Made by a program: the position numbers and the translations under genes
Part shown: piece by piece, positions 51,470 to 60,374 of the stretch
Numbering within the stretch: position 1 is the first letter of the stretch
How the letters are laid out: the number at the start of each line of letters is the position of its first letter
Notes under the pieces: generated by a model
What the model saw: only the letters and a program-made list of their open reading frames with translations
Told to the model about the DNA's origin: nothing
Database searches by the model: none
Assembly (NCBI RefSeq): GCF_030296675.1
Contig: NZ_AP027736.1
Coordinates: forward strand, 1,736,001 to 1,800,000
Source: Demequina sediminis
Lineage (GTDB): Bacteria > Actinomycetota > Actinomycetes > Actinomycetales > Demequinaceae
Length of the DNA stretch: 64,000 nt
Direction: 5' to 3'

Positions 51470-52429
51470 ATGCGCAAGATCCTGCTCACGCTCGCCGCCC
51501 TCACGATCGCGATCGGCTCGGCCGCGGCCGGCTGGTTCGGGGTCAAGGCGTGGCGCTCCTCGCAGGAGGCCCCGGTCGCGCAGCCCACGGTGTCGGAGTC
51601 CGCGCAGCCGAGCGGCGAGACCGTCGAACTCGCGTTCCGCGTCGCGGATGTCAACGCGTCCGTCGCGGACCTCTTCAGCCCTCCGGAATGCGGGGCCGAG
51701 TGGACCCCGCCCTCGTCCGAGGCGAACGGCGTCCTGCCCGCGGTCGACGCCTCGCTGCGCCAGGTCGCCGGCGTCGACACGGTGACCGTGGTACCGGGCT
51801 ACACGACGCCCACCGCGGGGCTCGGCTTCCTCGCGAATGAGGGCGCGATCATCGTGACCAGGGACGATGTCGTGGTCACCCCCGAGTGGGGCGCCGAGTT
51901 CGTGCCCGAGTACTTTGTCGCGTCGCCGGGAGAGACGACCCTCACGCAGAACAACGTCGAGTTCACGGGCGCGACGCTGTGCGACGTGGCCGCCGAGCTC
52001 GCCGCGATCTGGGACGGCTTCGACTGGGGCACCGCGACGCCCGAGGAGATCGCCGCGAAGCAGGCCGAGACCGAGGCCTTCAACGCCGCGCACGAGACCC
52101 TGCCCGCGGGTGACTACAAGGTGTATCAGTGGTCGCCGATCGTGCTGGGCGAGCCGGCCGCGATCGCGCGCGTGCTCTCCGAGGAGGGCATCACGGGGCT
52201 TGCGGGTCTGCAGTACACGATCGGCTACACCTCGCTGTACCAGGACCCGCGAGTGCAGGAGCACTGCACGGATCAGACCGATGCCGAGGGCAACCTGCTG
52301 TCGCGCAACTGCGACGTCCCCGCGGACGTGCTCGCCGAGATCCTCACGCGCGACGTGCCCGTCGAGTACATCGCCGATATCCCGCCGGCCGTCGCGTTCT
52401 CGCTCGCGGCCGAGTTCACGGTCGAGTAG
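51470..52429 (+). CDS. Exported or anchored protein of unknown function
   Basis: The 319-residue protein starts MRKILLTLAALTIAIGSAAA and could be a cleaved signal or anchor. The mature part has Cys at PPECGAEW, ATLCDVA, QEHCTDQ and RNCDVPAD, so two disulfides are possible. YIADIPPAVAFSLAAEFTVE is the C-terminus. A small domain with VTVVPGYTTPTAGLGFLANEGA is followed by a helix-rich part. No family was recognised. GAGGACATCA precedes the ATG. The gene upstream (51158) may be co-expressed. Confidence 0.65.
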   Translation: MRKILLTLAALTIAIGSAAAGWFGVKAWRSSQEAPVAQPTVSESAQPSGETVELAFRVADVNASVADLFSPPECGAEWTPPSSEANGVLPAVDASLRQVAGVDTVTVVPGYTTPTAGLGFLANEGAIIVTRDDVVVTPEWGAEFVPEYFVASPGETTLTQNNVEFTGATLCDVAAELAAIWDGFDWGTATPEEIAAKQAETEAFNAAHETLPAGDYKVYQWSPIVLGEPAAIARVLSEEGITGLAGLQYTIGYTSLYQDPRVQEHCTDQTDAEGNLLSRNCDVPADVLAEILTRDVPVEYIADIPPAVAFSLAAEFTVE

Positions 52430-52449
52430 CGCTCAGCCGCTCGTGGTGC

Positions 52450-52725
52450 TCAGCCGCTCTTGCGGCGGAACTCCTTCTGACCGTGGGCGGCACCGTTGCC
52501 GTGCAGGTGAGCGCTGGGCCCGGTGGTGTTGCCATGGACGCCGCTGCTGTGCGAGCTGCTGCCCGCCGCCTCCGCCATCACGGACTGCGCGTCGCCATCC
52601 TTGACGGCCGCGAGGAACGCCTGCGCCGGCTCGTCCTTAAGCATCTTCGCGAGCCGACCGTGATGGAAGATGTGCACCTCGCCGTTGGTGCGGGTGCGGT
52701 AGTCGTAACCTTCGGGAGCTGACAT
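52450..52725 (-). CDS. Small basic/His-rich protein, 91 residues
   Basis: From ATG 52725 the protein begins MSAPEGYDYRTRTNGEVHIF and HHGRLAKMLKDEPAQAFLAA, then a Ser/Gly/His-rich tail (HSSGVHGNTTGPSAHLHGNG) ends in EFRRKSG. The N-terminal half looks like a small folded domain; seven His are in the tail and core. No family was recognised. It is convergent with the gene at 51470 and divergent from acs. Confidence 0.55.
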   Translation of the reverse strand: MSAPEGYDYRTRTNGEVHIFHHGRLAKMLKDEPAQAFLAAVKDGDAQSVMAEAAGSSSHSSGVHGNTTGPSAHLHGNGAAHGQKEFRRKSG

Positions 52726-52861
52726 AGGCCCAGGCTCGCACGTGGCGGCGCGAAAGGCGAACGCAACCAGGGCATCGTCCCCCGCGGCGCGGCGCCCACG
52801 CGGCCGCCCGGCCGCGCCACCCCGCGATCTACCAGCCCTTCTAACAAAGGGTTCCGCGCCA

Positions 52862-52875
52862 GGGACCAAGGTCCT
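52862..52875 (+). promoter_or_regulatory. GGGAC-N4-GTCCT box upstream of acs (DosR-like)
   Basis: GGGACCAAGGTCCT lies 13 bp before the acs start codon region (ATG 52888). It has the spacing of DosR/DevR boxes and differs from the palindrome upstream of nrdG only at spacer and last base. Confidence 0.4.
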
Positions 52876-52887
52876 AGGCTGGCCCGC

Positions 52888-55179
52888 ATGGTCAACGTCG
52901 CCCATACTCTCGAGAACCTGCACACCGAGCGCCGCACCTTCAAGCCGCCCGCCTCCTTTGCGGCCCACGCGAACGCCACGAGCTATGAATACAAGAAGGC
53001 CGGAGTCGACCGGCTCGAGTACTGGCGCGAGGCGGCGCTGCGTCTGTCATGGAAGACCCCGTTCACCGAGATCCTCGACTGGTCCGACGCTCCCGTGTCG
53101 CGGTGGTTCCACGACGGGACCCTCAACGCGTGCGACAACGCCGTCGACCGGCACGTCCGCGAGGGCCGCGGGGATCGCGTCGCGTTCCACTTCGTGGGCG
53201 AGCCTGGGGACACCCAGACGCTCACGTACGCGGACATGCACGTGCGCGTCCAGCAGGCCGCCAATGCGCTCGTGAGCCTGGGGCTCACCAAGGGCGACCG
53301 GGTCGCGATCTACCTGCCTCAGATCCCCGAGGCCGTGGTCGCGATGCTCGCGTGCGCGAGGATCGGGGCGATCCACTCGGTCGTGTTCGGCGGCTTCAGC
53401 ACGGAGAGCCTGCGGCAGCGCATCGACGACGCCGAGGCCAAGCTGGTCATCACCGCGGACGGCGGCAACCGCCGGGGCCAGCACCTCGCACTCAAGCCCC
53501 TGGTCGACGAGGCCCTCGCGAGCCACGGCGAGGGCTCGGCGCACCCCGGCGTGTGCGAATCCGTCGAGCACGTGCTGGTGGTGCGTCGCACCGGCCAGGA
53601 CACCGCGTGGGTCGAGGGCAGAGACGTCTGGTGGCACGATGCCGTCGATCACCAGAGCGCCGAGCACGAGCCCGCGTGGGTCGAGGCCGAGCACCCGCTG
53701 TTCATCCTCTACACGTCCGGCACCACCGGCACCCCGAAGGGGCTCTTCCACTCGACGGGCGGCTACCTGACCGGCGTCGCGCACACCCACAGGATCGTGT
53801 TCGACCTCAAGCCCGAGTCCGACGTCTACTGGTGCACCGCGGACGTGGGATGGGTCACTGGCCACTCATACATCGTCTATGGGCCCATGACCAACGGGGC
53901 GACCCAGGTCCTCTACGAGGGCACTCCCAACTCCCCGCACGAGGGCCGCTGGTGGGAGATCGTCGAGCAGTACAAGGTCACGATCCTCTACACCGCGCCC
54001 ACCGCGATCCGCACGTTCATGAAGTGGGGCGAGACGATTCCGAACCAGTACGACCTGAGCTCGCTGCGCCTGCTCGGCAGCGTCGGCGAACCCATCAACC
54101 CGGAGGCGTGGATGTGGTACCGCCGCGTGATCGGGGGCGACCGCTGCCCCGTGGTCGACACGTGGTGGCAGACCGAGACCGGCGCGATCATGATCTCGCC
54201 CCTGCCAGGCGTGACGGCGTCCAAGCCGGGCAGCGCGATGACGCCCGTGCCTGGCATCAGCATCGACGTGGTCGACGATGCCGGGCGTCCGGTCGCGAAC
54301 GGCGAGGGCGGCTACCTCGTGGTCACCGAGCCGTGGCCCTCGATGCTGCGCGGCATCTGGGGCAACCGCCACCGCTACGTCTCCACGTACTGGAATCACT
54401 TCGACGGGCTGTACTTCGCCGGCGACGGCGCGAAGAAGGACGTCGACGGCGACCTGTGGCTGCTGGGCAGGGTCGACGACGTCATGAACGTCTCGGGCCA
54501 TCGCCTCACCACGACCGAGATCGAGCACGCGCTGGTCGCACACCCGTGGGTCGCGGAGGCGGCGGTCGTGGGAGCGGCGGACGAGGTCACGGGTCAGGCG
54601 GTGGTCGCCTTCGTGATCGTGCGCTCCGACGCCGACGGCATCCCCGCCGACGGCGACGAGGTCGCGTCCGCGTTGCGCGAGCACGTCCGCAGGCAGATCG
54701 GGGCGCTCGCGAAGCCGCGCACCATCCTGGTGGTCGCGGAGCTCCCCAAGACGCGCTCGGGCAAGATCATGAGGCGACTGCTGCGCGACGTCGCGGAGCA
54801 CCGTGAGGTGGGTGACGTCACGACCCTCGCGGACTCGTCCGTCATGGACGCGATCCGCTCGGGGCTCGAGGGGGCGCGGGAGACTGACCTGGGCCCGCTT
54901 GCTCCCCCCGCACTCCCCGCACCCAGCGCGGCTCCGCCACACGGAATCACGGCTCCACCACACGAGCATCGGCGTGTCGCCGGCGTGTCGCGCGCGTACG
55001 AGCCGCTGAGGGCCGATGCCCGGGGCAACCGTGTGGCGCAGCCGTGGGCTTCGAAAAGGGCGAGGGCGGATGCCCGGGGCAACTGTGTGGCGCAGCCGCG
55101 GCTCCGCCACACGGAATCACGGCTCCGCCACACGAGCATCGGCGTGTCACCGGCGTGTCGCTCTCACGGGGACCGCTGA
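52888..55179 (+). CDS. acs: Acetyl-CoA synthetase (acetoacetyl-CoA/AMP-forming class) with repeat-derived C-terminal tail
   Basis: The enzyme activates acetate to acetyl-CoA via acetyl-AMP. Marks: FGGFSTESLRQRIDD, LFILYTSGTTGTPKG (P-loop), DTWWQTETGAIMISPLPG, LLGRVDDVMNVSGHRL and KTRSGKIMRRLLRDV (acetylatable Lys). The conserved part ends near EHREVGDVTTLADSSVMDAI, at about residue 655, the usual length. The following 105 residues (from about 54900) are encoded by the GTGTGGCG/CGCCACAC repeat array and end at TGA 55177-55179. They are arginine/histidine-rich and unlike the family, so the natural stop was probably lost. N-terminus MVNVAHTLENLHTERR is normal. Confidence 0.92.
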   Translation: MVNVAHTLENLHTERRTFKPPASFAAHANATSYEYKKAGVDRLEYWREAALRLSWKTPFTEILDWSDAPVSRWFHDGTLNACDNAVDRHVREGRGDRVAFHFVGEPGDTQTLTYADMHVRVQQAANALVSLGLTKGDRVAIYLPQIPEAVVAMLACARIGAIHSVVFGGFSTESLRQRIDDAEAKLVITADGGNRRGQHLALKPLVDEALASHGEGSAHPGVCESVEHVLVVRRTGQDTAWVEGRDVWWHDAVDHQSAEHEPAWVEAEHPLFILYTSGTTGTPKGLFHSTGGYLTGVAHTHRIVFDLKPESDVYWCTADVGWVTGHSYIVYGPMTNGATQVLYEGTPNSPHEGRWWEIVEQYKVTILYTAPTAIRTFMKWGETIPNQYDLSSLRLLGSVGEPINPEAWMWYRRVIGGDRCPVVDTWWQTETGAIMISPLPGVTASKPGSAMTPVPGISIDVVDDAGRPVANGEGGYLVVTEPWPSMLRGIWGNRHRYVSTYWNHFDGLYFAGDGAKKDVDGDLWLLGRVDDVMNVSGHRLTTTEIEHALVAHPWVAEAAVVGAADEVTGQAVVAFVIVRSDADGIPADGDEVASALREHVRRQIGALAKPRTILVVAELPKTRSGKIMRRLLRDVAEHREVGDVTTLADSSVMDAIRSGLEGARETDLGPLAPPALPAPSAAPPHGITAPPHEHRRVAGVSRAYEPLRADARGNRVAQPWASKRARADARGNCVAQPRLRHTESRLRHTSIGVSPACRSHGDR

Positions 55180-55340
55180 GGGCTGATGCCCGGGGCAACT
55201 GTGTGGCGCAGCCGCGGGCTTCGGAAAGGGCGAGGGCCGATGTCGGGCGCAGGTGTGTGGCGGAGCCGCGGGCTTCGGGGCGGGGCGAGGGCCGATGCCC
55301 GGGGCAACCGTGTGGCGGAGCCGCGGGCTTCGGGGCAGGG
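54928..55340 (+). repeat. Array of 54-bp units and palindromic elements spanning the acs 3' end
   Basis: The motif GATGCCCGGGGCAAC starts 54-55-bp units at 55015, 55069, 55185, 55239 (diverged) and 55294. A second element starting GCGGCTCCGCCACACGGAAT occurs at 54928 and 55098, 170 bp apart. The 28-bp near-palindrome at 55085-55112 (GTGTGGCG ... CGCCACAC) joins the two, so each unit's GTGTGGCGGAGCCGC is the inverse of the other's GCGGCTCCGCCACAC. No CRISPR features. Confidence 0.85.
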
Positions 55341-55390
55341 TGGGGCGGGGCGAGGCGAGGCGAGGTGGGAGGGGCGGGCGAGGCGCGAGA

Positions 55391-56482
55391 CTAGCGCGCC
55401 GCGAAGGCGATGCCCGGCCGGGTGACGGACACCCGCACCTCGGCATCGGGCCGGATGTGGTGGACGCCCAGCACGCGAGCCTCGATGGGCTCGTCGAGGC
55501 CCGGCAGGTCCAGGGTGACCACGGCGTCGTGGCCGAAGTAGGCGACGTGGCGCACGAGCGCGACGGTCCCGGCATCGGCCCCGGCATCCACGCTGGCATC
55601 CGCGACGCCGCCCAGGCCCTCCCCCACGGGCGCGAGCGTGAGGTGCTCGGGCCTGATTGCGAGCTCGACGGCGTCACCCTCGCGGGCGACCTCCCCTGCT
55701 CCCAGGTGCGCGGGCACGTCGCCCAGCGCACACTCGACCGCATCGCCCCGCCACGCGCCCGGAAGCACCACGGCTCCGCCCACGAACTGCGCGAGCCAGC
55801 GCGAACGAGGCTCTTGGTAGATCTCCTCGGGCGGACCCACCTGCACGAGCCGTCCCTGGTCGAGCACCGCGACGATGTCAGCCATCGACAACGCCTCGTC
55901 CTGATCGTGAGTGACGAGTACCGCAGTGGTGCGCGCGCGCCGCAACACCTGACGGATCTGGGCGCGGACCTCGGCACGCAGGGACGCGTCGAGCGCGGAG
56001 AACGGCTCGTCGAGCAGGATCACGTCGGGCTCGGGCGCAAGCGCGCGAGCGAGCGCGACGCGGTGACGCTGCCCGCCGCTCAGTTCACCCGGCATGCGGT
56101 GGGCGAGGTCAGCGAGCCCCACCATCTCCAAGAGCTCGTCGGGCCGGGCACCGCCGCGCTGCGCGCGCGGCAGGCCGAACGCAACGTTGGCGCGCACGTC
56201 GAGGTGTGGGAACAGCGCCGCGTCCTGAGGGACGATGCCGATCCTCCTGCGCTCGGGCGGCATCGCCACCCGGGGTCCGGTGAGGACCCGCCCGCCCACG
56301 ACGATCGCGCCCTCGAGCGGTGCATGCAGCCCCGCGATGGTCCGCAGTAGGGTCGACTTTCCGGAGCCCGAGGGCCCCAACACGGCGGCGAAGGCGCCCG
56401 ATGGGACGGTGAACGAAACCCCGTGGAGCACGGGCGCGCCGTCGTACGCGGCGACCACCTTGCGCACCTGCAGCTCGCTCAC
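55391..56482 (-). CDS. fbpC: Fe3+-type ABC transporter ATP-binding protein
   Basis: The 363-residue protein has Walker A LGPSGSGKST, ELSGGQRHRVALARAL (signature), VILLDEPFSALD (Walker B) and VLVTHDQDEALSMADI (H-loop). A C-terminal TOBE domain follows (LAIRPEHLTLAPVGEG). GTG 56482 overlaps the permease stop (GTGA). It is the third gene of the fbpA-fbpB-fbpC transporter; the cargo is ferric iron or a related oxyanion-bound iron. The repeat array lies downstream. Confidence 0.9.
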   Translation of the reverse strand: MSELQVRKVVAAYDGAPVLHGVSFTVPSGAFAAVLGPSGSGKSTLLRTIAGLHAPLEGAIVVGGRVLTGPRVAMPPERRRIGIVPQDAALFPHLDVRANVAFGLPRAQRGGARPDELLEMVGLADLAHRMPGELSGGQRHRVALARALAPEPDVILLDEPFSALDASLRAEVRAQIRQVLRRARTTAVLVTHDQDEALSMADIVAVLDQGRLVQVGPPEEIYQEPRSRWLAQFVGGAVVLPGAWRGDAVECALGDVPAHLGAGEVAREGDAVELAIRPEHLTLAPVGEGLGGVADASVDAGADAGTVALVRHVAYFGHDAVVTLDLPGLDEPIEARVLGVHHIRPDAEVRVSVTRPGIAFAAR

Positions 56483-58080
56483 GCCGCCTCGCCCCTCTCC
56501 CTGACCGTGGCTACCGCGTCCCTGGTGAGGAGCACGGCCGGTCCCGCGGCGACCGCGACCAGGACGAGCGCGTAGGGTGCGGCGGCGCCGTAGGCCGCGC
56601 TCTCGGTGAGTCGCCACAGGGACGTCGCCAGCGTATCCGTGCCCGTGGGGCGCAGCAGCAGCGTCGCGGGCAGTTCCTTCATCGCGGTGAGCGCGACCAA
56701 GAGCACGCCCGCCCCGATCCCCGGCCAGGCGATCCTTGCCGTCACCCTGGACCACACCGCGGCCCGCGTCGAGCCGAGCGAGCGCGCGACGTCCTCGAGG
56801 CCGGGCTCGACCTGGTCGACGCTCGCGCGCACGGCCCCCACAGCCTTGGGCAGGAAGAGGACGCCGTACGCGAAGGCGAGCATCCACGCGGTCTGGTACA
56901 GCGCGGGGACCACCGCGAGCGAGAAGAACACGAGCGACAGGCCCACCACGATGCCCGGCAGCGCGAGTCCGACATAGCTCGCGGACTCGAGGGCGGCCGA
57001 GACGCGCGAGCGGTAGCGGGACGCGAGCAGGCCGATCGGCAGCGCGAGCGCGAGCGCCACGAGAGCGCCACCCGCGGCGAAGCCCACCGTCGTGGCGGCG
57101 TCGCCGACCAGGTCCGCACCGTCCACGCTCGTCGCGGTTCCCGCGCGCCCGAGCAGGTACCTCCCGAGCGCAAAGCCCGGAACCGCGACGGCACCCACCG
57201 GCACGGTGGCGAGGGCGAGCAGCACCGGGACCCTCCATCGGCCCAGGACCACGGGAGTGCGCGGCGCACGCGACGCGACCGACGACCCATGCCGGGCGTG
57301 AGCGCCGCGCAGCCGGCGCTCCGCCCACACGAGGGCGATACCCATCGCGGCCAGCACCGTGGACAGCGCGGCGGCGAGCGTGCGGTCGAACTGGCTCGTG
57401 TACGCCGAGTGAATCGCCCACGTGAAGGCCTCGAAGCGCATGAGCGCGACCGCGCCGAAGTCGCTGAGAACGTACAGCGCCACAAGAAGCGTGCCCGCGA
57501 GAGCGGCGGGCCGGATCTGCTGCCAGGTCGCCTCGAGGAACGCGCGAGCGCGGCTGCGGCCCAGGGTGCGCGCGACGTCCTCGTGCGCGGGATTGGACAG
57601 CCGCAGGGCTGCGAGCGTGGGCAGCGTGACGAGCGGCACGTTGCAGACGGTGAGCACCAGGAACGCACCCCAGAACCCGCGAACGGGGGTGAGCGCGACC
57701 CAGCCGAATGCCGCGACGTAGGACGGCACCGCGAGCGGCAGCGTCGTGACGACCACCCAGGCGCGACGTCCGCGAAGGTCCGTCGCGCTCAGCAGCCACG
57801 CGGTCGCGACGCCCACGACCAGGCATGCCGCCGCGACCGCCGCGGTGAGGCCCACCGTCGACACGGCCAACTCCAGGGTGCGTGGACGCACCAGCGCGGC
57901 CAGCACGGCATCGGCATCCGCACCCAGCACCCTGATGAGCAGGTACACCAGGGGGATTGCCGCGAGTCCCGCGGCCACCGTGGCCGATGCCGTGAGCACC
58001 GCCCGCGCGACGGACGCGCGCGCACGGGGGCCGGGCCGTCGCGGCCCGACCCCCGTGCGCAGCGTCGCCTGGCGGGACAC
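56479..58080 (-). CDS. fbpB: Fe3+-type ABC transporter permease (fused)
   Basis: The 533-residue protein has about twelve membrane segments and two permease domains, each with an EAA loop (EDVARTLGRSRARAFLEATW near residue 170; EDVARSLGSTRAAVWSRVTA near residue 430). Such fused FbpB/ThiP-like permeases pair with FutA/FbpA binding proteins. GTG 58080 follows the fbpA stop by 3 bp. The whole set is one operon in order A-B-C. Confidence 0.92.
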   Translation of the reverse strand: MSRQATLRTGVGPRRPGPRARASVARAVLTASATVAAGLAAIPLVYLLIRVLGADADAVLAALVRPRTLELAVSTVGLTAAVAAACLVVGVATAWLLSATDLRGRRAWVVVTTLPLAVPSYVAAFGWVALTPVRGFWGAFLVLTVCNVPLVTLPTLAALRLSNPAHEDVARTLGRSRARAFLEATWQQIRPAALAGTLLVALYVLSDFGAVALMRFEAFTWAIHSAYTSQFDRTLAAALSTVLAAMGIALVWAERRLRGAHARHGSSVASRAPRTPVVLGRWRVPVLLALATVPVGAVAVPGFALGRYLLGRAGTATSVDGADLVGDAATTVGFAAGGALVALALALPIGLLASRYRSRVSAALESASYVGLALPGIVVGLSLVFFSLAVVPALYQTAWMLAFAYGVLFLPKAVGAVRASVDQVEPGLEDVARSLGSTRAAVWSRVTARIAWPGIGAGVLLVALTAMKELPATLLLRPTGTDTLATSLWRLTESAAYGAAAPYALVLVAVAAGPAVLLTRDAVATVRERGEAA

Positions 58081-58083
58081 GGG

Positions 58084-59148
58084 TTAGAGCAGACCCGTCT
58101 CCGTGAGGAGCGCGGTGGTCTCGCCCAGGGTGTCGAGGTCGGACAGGTCAAGCTCGGGGTTGGTGAGGGTGTCGAGGGCGGGCAGGCCCTCGGGTGCCGT
58201 GACGTCACCCGCGAGCGGGTACTCGAAGGTCTGGTCCACGAAGTACTGCTGGCCGGCGTCGGAGACGAGGTACTCGATGAACTCGAGAGCGTCGGCGTCG
58301 TTCGCGGCGCCGGAAAGCAGGCCCGCTCCGGTCACGTTGACGATCGACCCGGCGTCGCCGGCCTCGGGGAAGGACAGCTGCGCGCGCATCGCGCCCTCGC
58401 CCTGCTCCGCGAGCGCGCGGAACCAGTAGTAGTGGTTGATGAGGCCGATCTGGATCTCACCGGCCTGCACCGCCTCGAGGATCGCGGTGTTCTTGGGGTA
58501 GATCTGCGCGCCGCCCGCGACCAGTCCCTCGAGCCATTCGCGCGCGACGTCCTCGCCCTCAAGCACGCGAAGTGCCGTCACGAAGGACTGGAAGGAGGCG
58601 TTGGACGGCGCGATGCCCACCTTGCCCGCCCACTCGGGCTCAGCCAGGTCGAGCACCGAGCTCGGCACCTCGTCCGCGGTCAGCGCCTCGCTGTCGTACG
58701 CGAGCACACGGGCGCGGCCCGTGACGCCCACCCACGACGCATCGGTGGACGTGAAGCCGGCCGCGACGGTGTCGGCGATTTCGGCGGGGAGGGTCGTGAA
58801 CAGGCCCGCCTTGGAGACGGCGCCGAGCGCACCGGCGTCCTGCGACAGGAAGACGTCGGCCGGAGTCGCGTCGCCCTCCTCCTGGAGCAGCGCGGCGAGC
58901 TCGGTGGTGCCGGCGTAGCGGACCTCGACCTCGATGCCGGTCTCCGAGGTGAACTGGTCGAGCAACGGCTGGATGAGCTCCTCCTCGCGTCCCGAGTAGA
59001 GCGTCAGCGTGCCGTCGGCCTCCGCCGTCGGTGCCGCGGTAGTCGAGCCGCTCGGGGTCGCGTCGCCGGACTCGTCGCCGCCCGCGCAGGCGGTCAGGGT
59101 GACGGTGGCGAGGAGCGCGATTGCGCCGAGCGTGCGGACGTGAGCCAT
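58084..59148 (-). CDS. fbpA: Fe3+ ABC transporter substrate-binding lipoprotein
   Basis: The 354-residue lipoprotein starts MAHVRTLGAIALLATVTLTAC. The periplasmic-binding fold has LTLYSGREEELIQPLLDQF, RYAGTTELAALLQEEG, PADVFLSQDAGAL and the NHYYWF double-tyrosine, the Fe-ligand pair of the FutA/FbpA class. A Thr/Pro/Ala linker follows the lipobox. It is the first gene of the transporter operon. The intergenic region upstream contains a divergent promoter and hairpin. Confidence 0.93.
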   Translation of the reverse strand: MAHVRTLGAIALLATVTLTACAGGDESGDATPSGSTTAAPTAEADGTLTLYSGREEELIQPLLDQFTSETGIEVEVRYAGTTELAALLQEEGDATPADVFLSQDAGALGAVSKAGLFTTLPAEIADTVAAGFTSTDASWVGVTGRARVLAYDSEALTADEVPSSVLDLAEPEWAGKVGIAPSNASFQSFVTALRVLEGEDVAREWLEGLVAGGAQIYPKNTAILEAVQAGEIQIGLINHYYWFRALAEQGEGAMRAQLSFPEAGDAGSIVNVTGAGLLSGAANDADALEFIEYLVSDAGQQYFVDQTFEYPLAGDVTAPEGLPALDTLTNPELDLSDLDTLGETTALLTETGLL

Positions 59149-59501
59149 GAGTTCTCCGAGGGGTAAGGGGAGGTGGGGTACGCGGGGAGCGTAGCCGCGA
59201 TTTTCGCGACGCGCCAGTCACGTATTTGGGTGAGCGGTCACAGTCCGCAGTACCGACACCCGGTGCCACCAGGCATGATGAAGATTGCGCCACGCCGTGC
59301 CGCCTCAACCGTTGCCGAGCCGCGGCTGACCCCCTACACTGATCAACGGCGACGGGCTGGACTACCGGCCTTGAACGCTCACAGACGTCCCCGGGAGGGG
59401 GCGGCCGCGGTGCCCCCAGCGCGGCCGCCCGCCCGGGGCACCTGTGTTTCTGGGCCCTGACGGTTCTCGGCACCGACGCCCACCACCGCCCGTGCGAGCC
59501 G
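59149..59501 (+). ncRNA. Intergenic region with promoter and long hairpin: candidate small RNA
   Basis: TTGCCG (59312-59317), 17 bp, and TACACT (59335-59340) form a good rightward promoter. About 45 nt after the expected start is a long hairpin: 11-bp inner stem (59399-59409 with 59420-59430), 10-nt loop with five C, and 7-bp outer stem CCCCGGG/CCCGGGG (59389-59395, 59432-59438). The transcript would run against the PAP2 gene. A C-rich loop recalls actinobacterial 6C RNA, but only one such hairpin is present. No protein is convincing here. Confidence 0.4.
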
Positions 59502-60329
59502 CTACTGGCTCCGGGCTCCCTCGTCTTCCTCGCGCGACGCTGGCGCATCGTCGTCGTCCTCATCCCATCGGGCGGCGAGGTCCTCCTCGTACGTGCCCAC
59601 CGCGTCACCCGAGGTGCGTGCGAGCGGCGTCGACCGTGCCGGTGGGTCACGGTGTTCGAGGGCGAGGTCATGCCAACGCTCCGCCCCCACGACCACCCCG
59701 AGCACGACGACCGCGACGCATGCGCCGGCCAGGACATCGGTCAGGAAGTGGAAACCCAGGTACATGCGGCTGAAGGCGACCGTCGCGATGATGAGGACCG
59801 AGGCGGCCGACCACAGGGAGAGGCGCCACGAGGCCTGCGCGTCGTCGTGCCACAGCAGGTAGCTCACCACCAACACGAGGGTGGTCGCGCCGATCGTATG
59901 CCCCGAGGGGAACGAGTACGTGGTCTCGTAGCCGGGGACCACCATGAGCGTCGCGTCGGGGCGGTCGCGGCTGATGAGGTGCTTGAGCAGGTTGGACAGC
60001 CCCGTCGACAGCAGCATCGCGCCCACGAGCAGGGCGGGATGCCACCAGGACTTGGTGACGCGCCACCACACGAGCGCGATCACGGCGACGATGATCGGCA
60101 ACACCAGGGAACCGAACATGTTGGTCACAAACGTCAGCACCGTGGTGAGCGTGTCCGTGCGGTTGTCCGCGAGCCACTCGACCAGCGGCTGGTCGAACGC
60201 GGACAGGTACTCGCCCTCGTTCACGCTCTCGAGCAGGAGCGCGAATCCGCCGGCACCCAGCAGGATGAGCACCACGGCGGGCCACAGGGCGAGGACGGCT
60301 TCGGACGGTCGCAGGCGGGGGCTGGTCAT
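59502..60329 (-). CDS. PAP2-family membrane phosphatase
   Basis: The 275-residue protein has six membrane segments and the three PAP2 signatures: KHLISRDRP (KX6RP), PSGHT, and SRMYLGFHFLTDV (SRX5HX3D). It dephosphorylates undecaprenyl diphosphate, phosphatidate or a related lipid. ATG 60329 precedes the first segment. The C-terminus is long and acidic (ARWDEDDDDAPASREEDE). A 59-bp gap separates it from the ABC remnant. Confidence 0.88.
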   Translation of the reverse strand: MTSPRLRPSEAVLALWPAVVLILLGAGGFALLLESVNEGEYLSAFDQPLVEWLADNRTDTLTTVLTFVTNMFGSLVLPIIVAVIALVWWRVTKSWWHPALLVGAMLLSTGLSNLLKHLISRDRPDATLMVVPGYETTYSFPSGHTIGATTLVLVVSYLLWHDDAQASWRLSLWSAASVLIIATVAFSRMYLGFHFLTDVLAGACVAVVVLGVVVGAERWHDLALEHRDPPARSTPLARTSGDAVGTYEEDLAARWDEDDDDAPASREEDEGARSQ

Positions 60330-60374
60330 GCGGTCCACCCTAAACGCGGATGCGACAATCGCGCCGTGCACCGC

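Noticed and set aside
54928-55340. Possible CRISPR array
   Set aside because: Units are 54-55 bp with no constant repeat/unique spacer alternation; variation is spread through the unit and no cas genes are present.
59173-59460. Short + strand ORF upstream of PAP2
   Set aside because: It runs through the long hairpin, is Arg/Pro-rich and has no ribosome site; an RNA feature is more likely.
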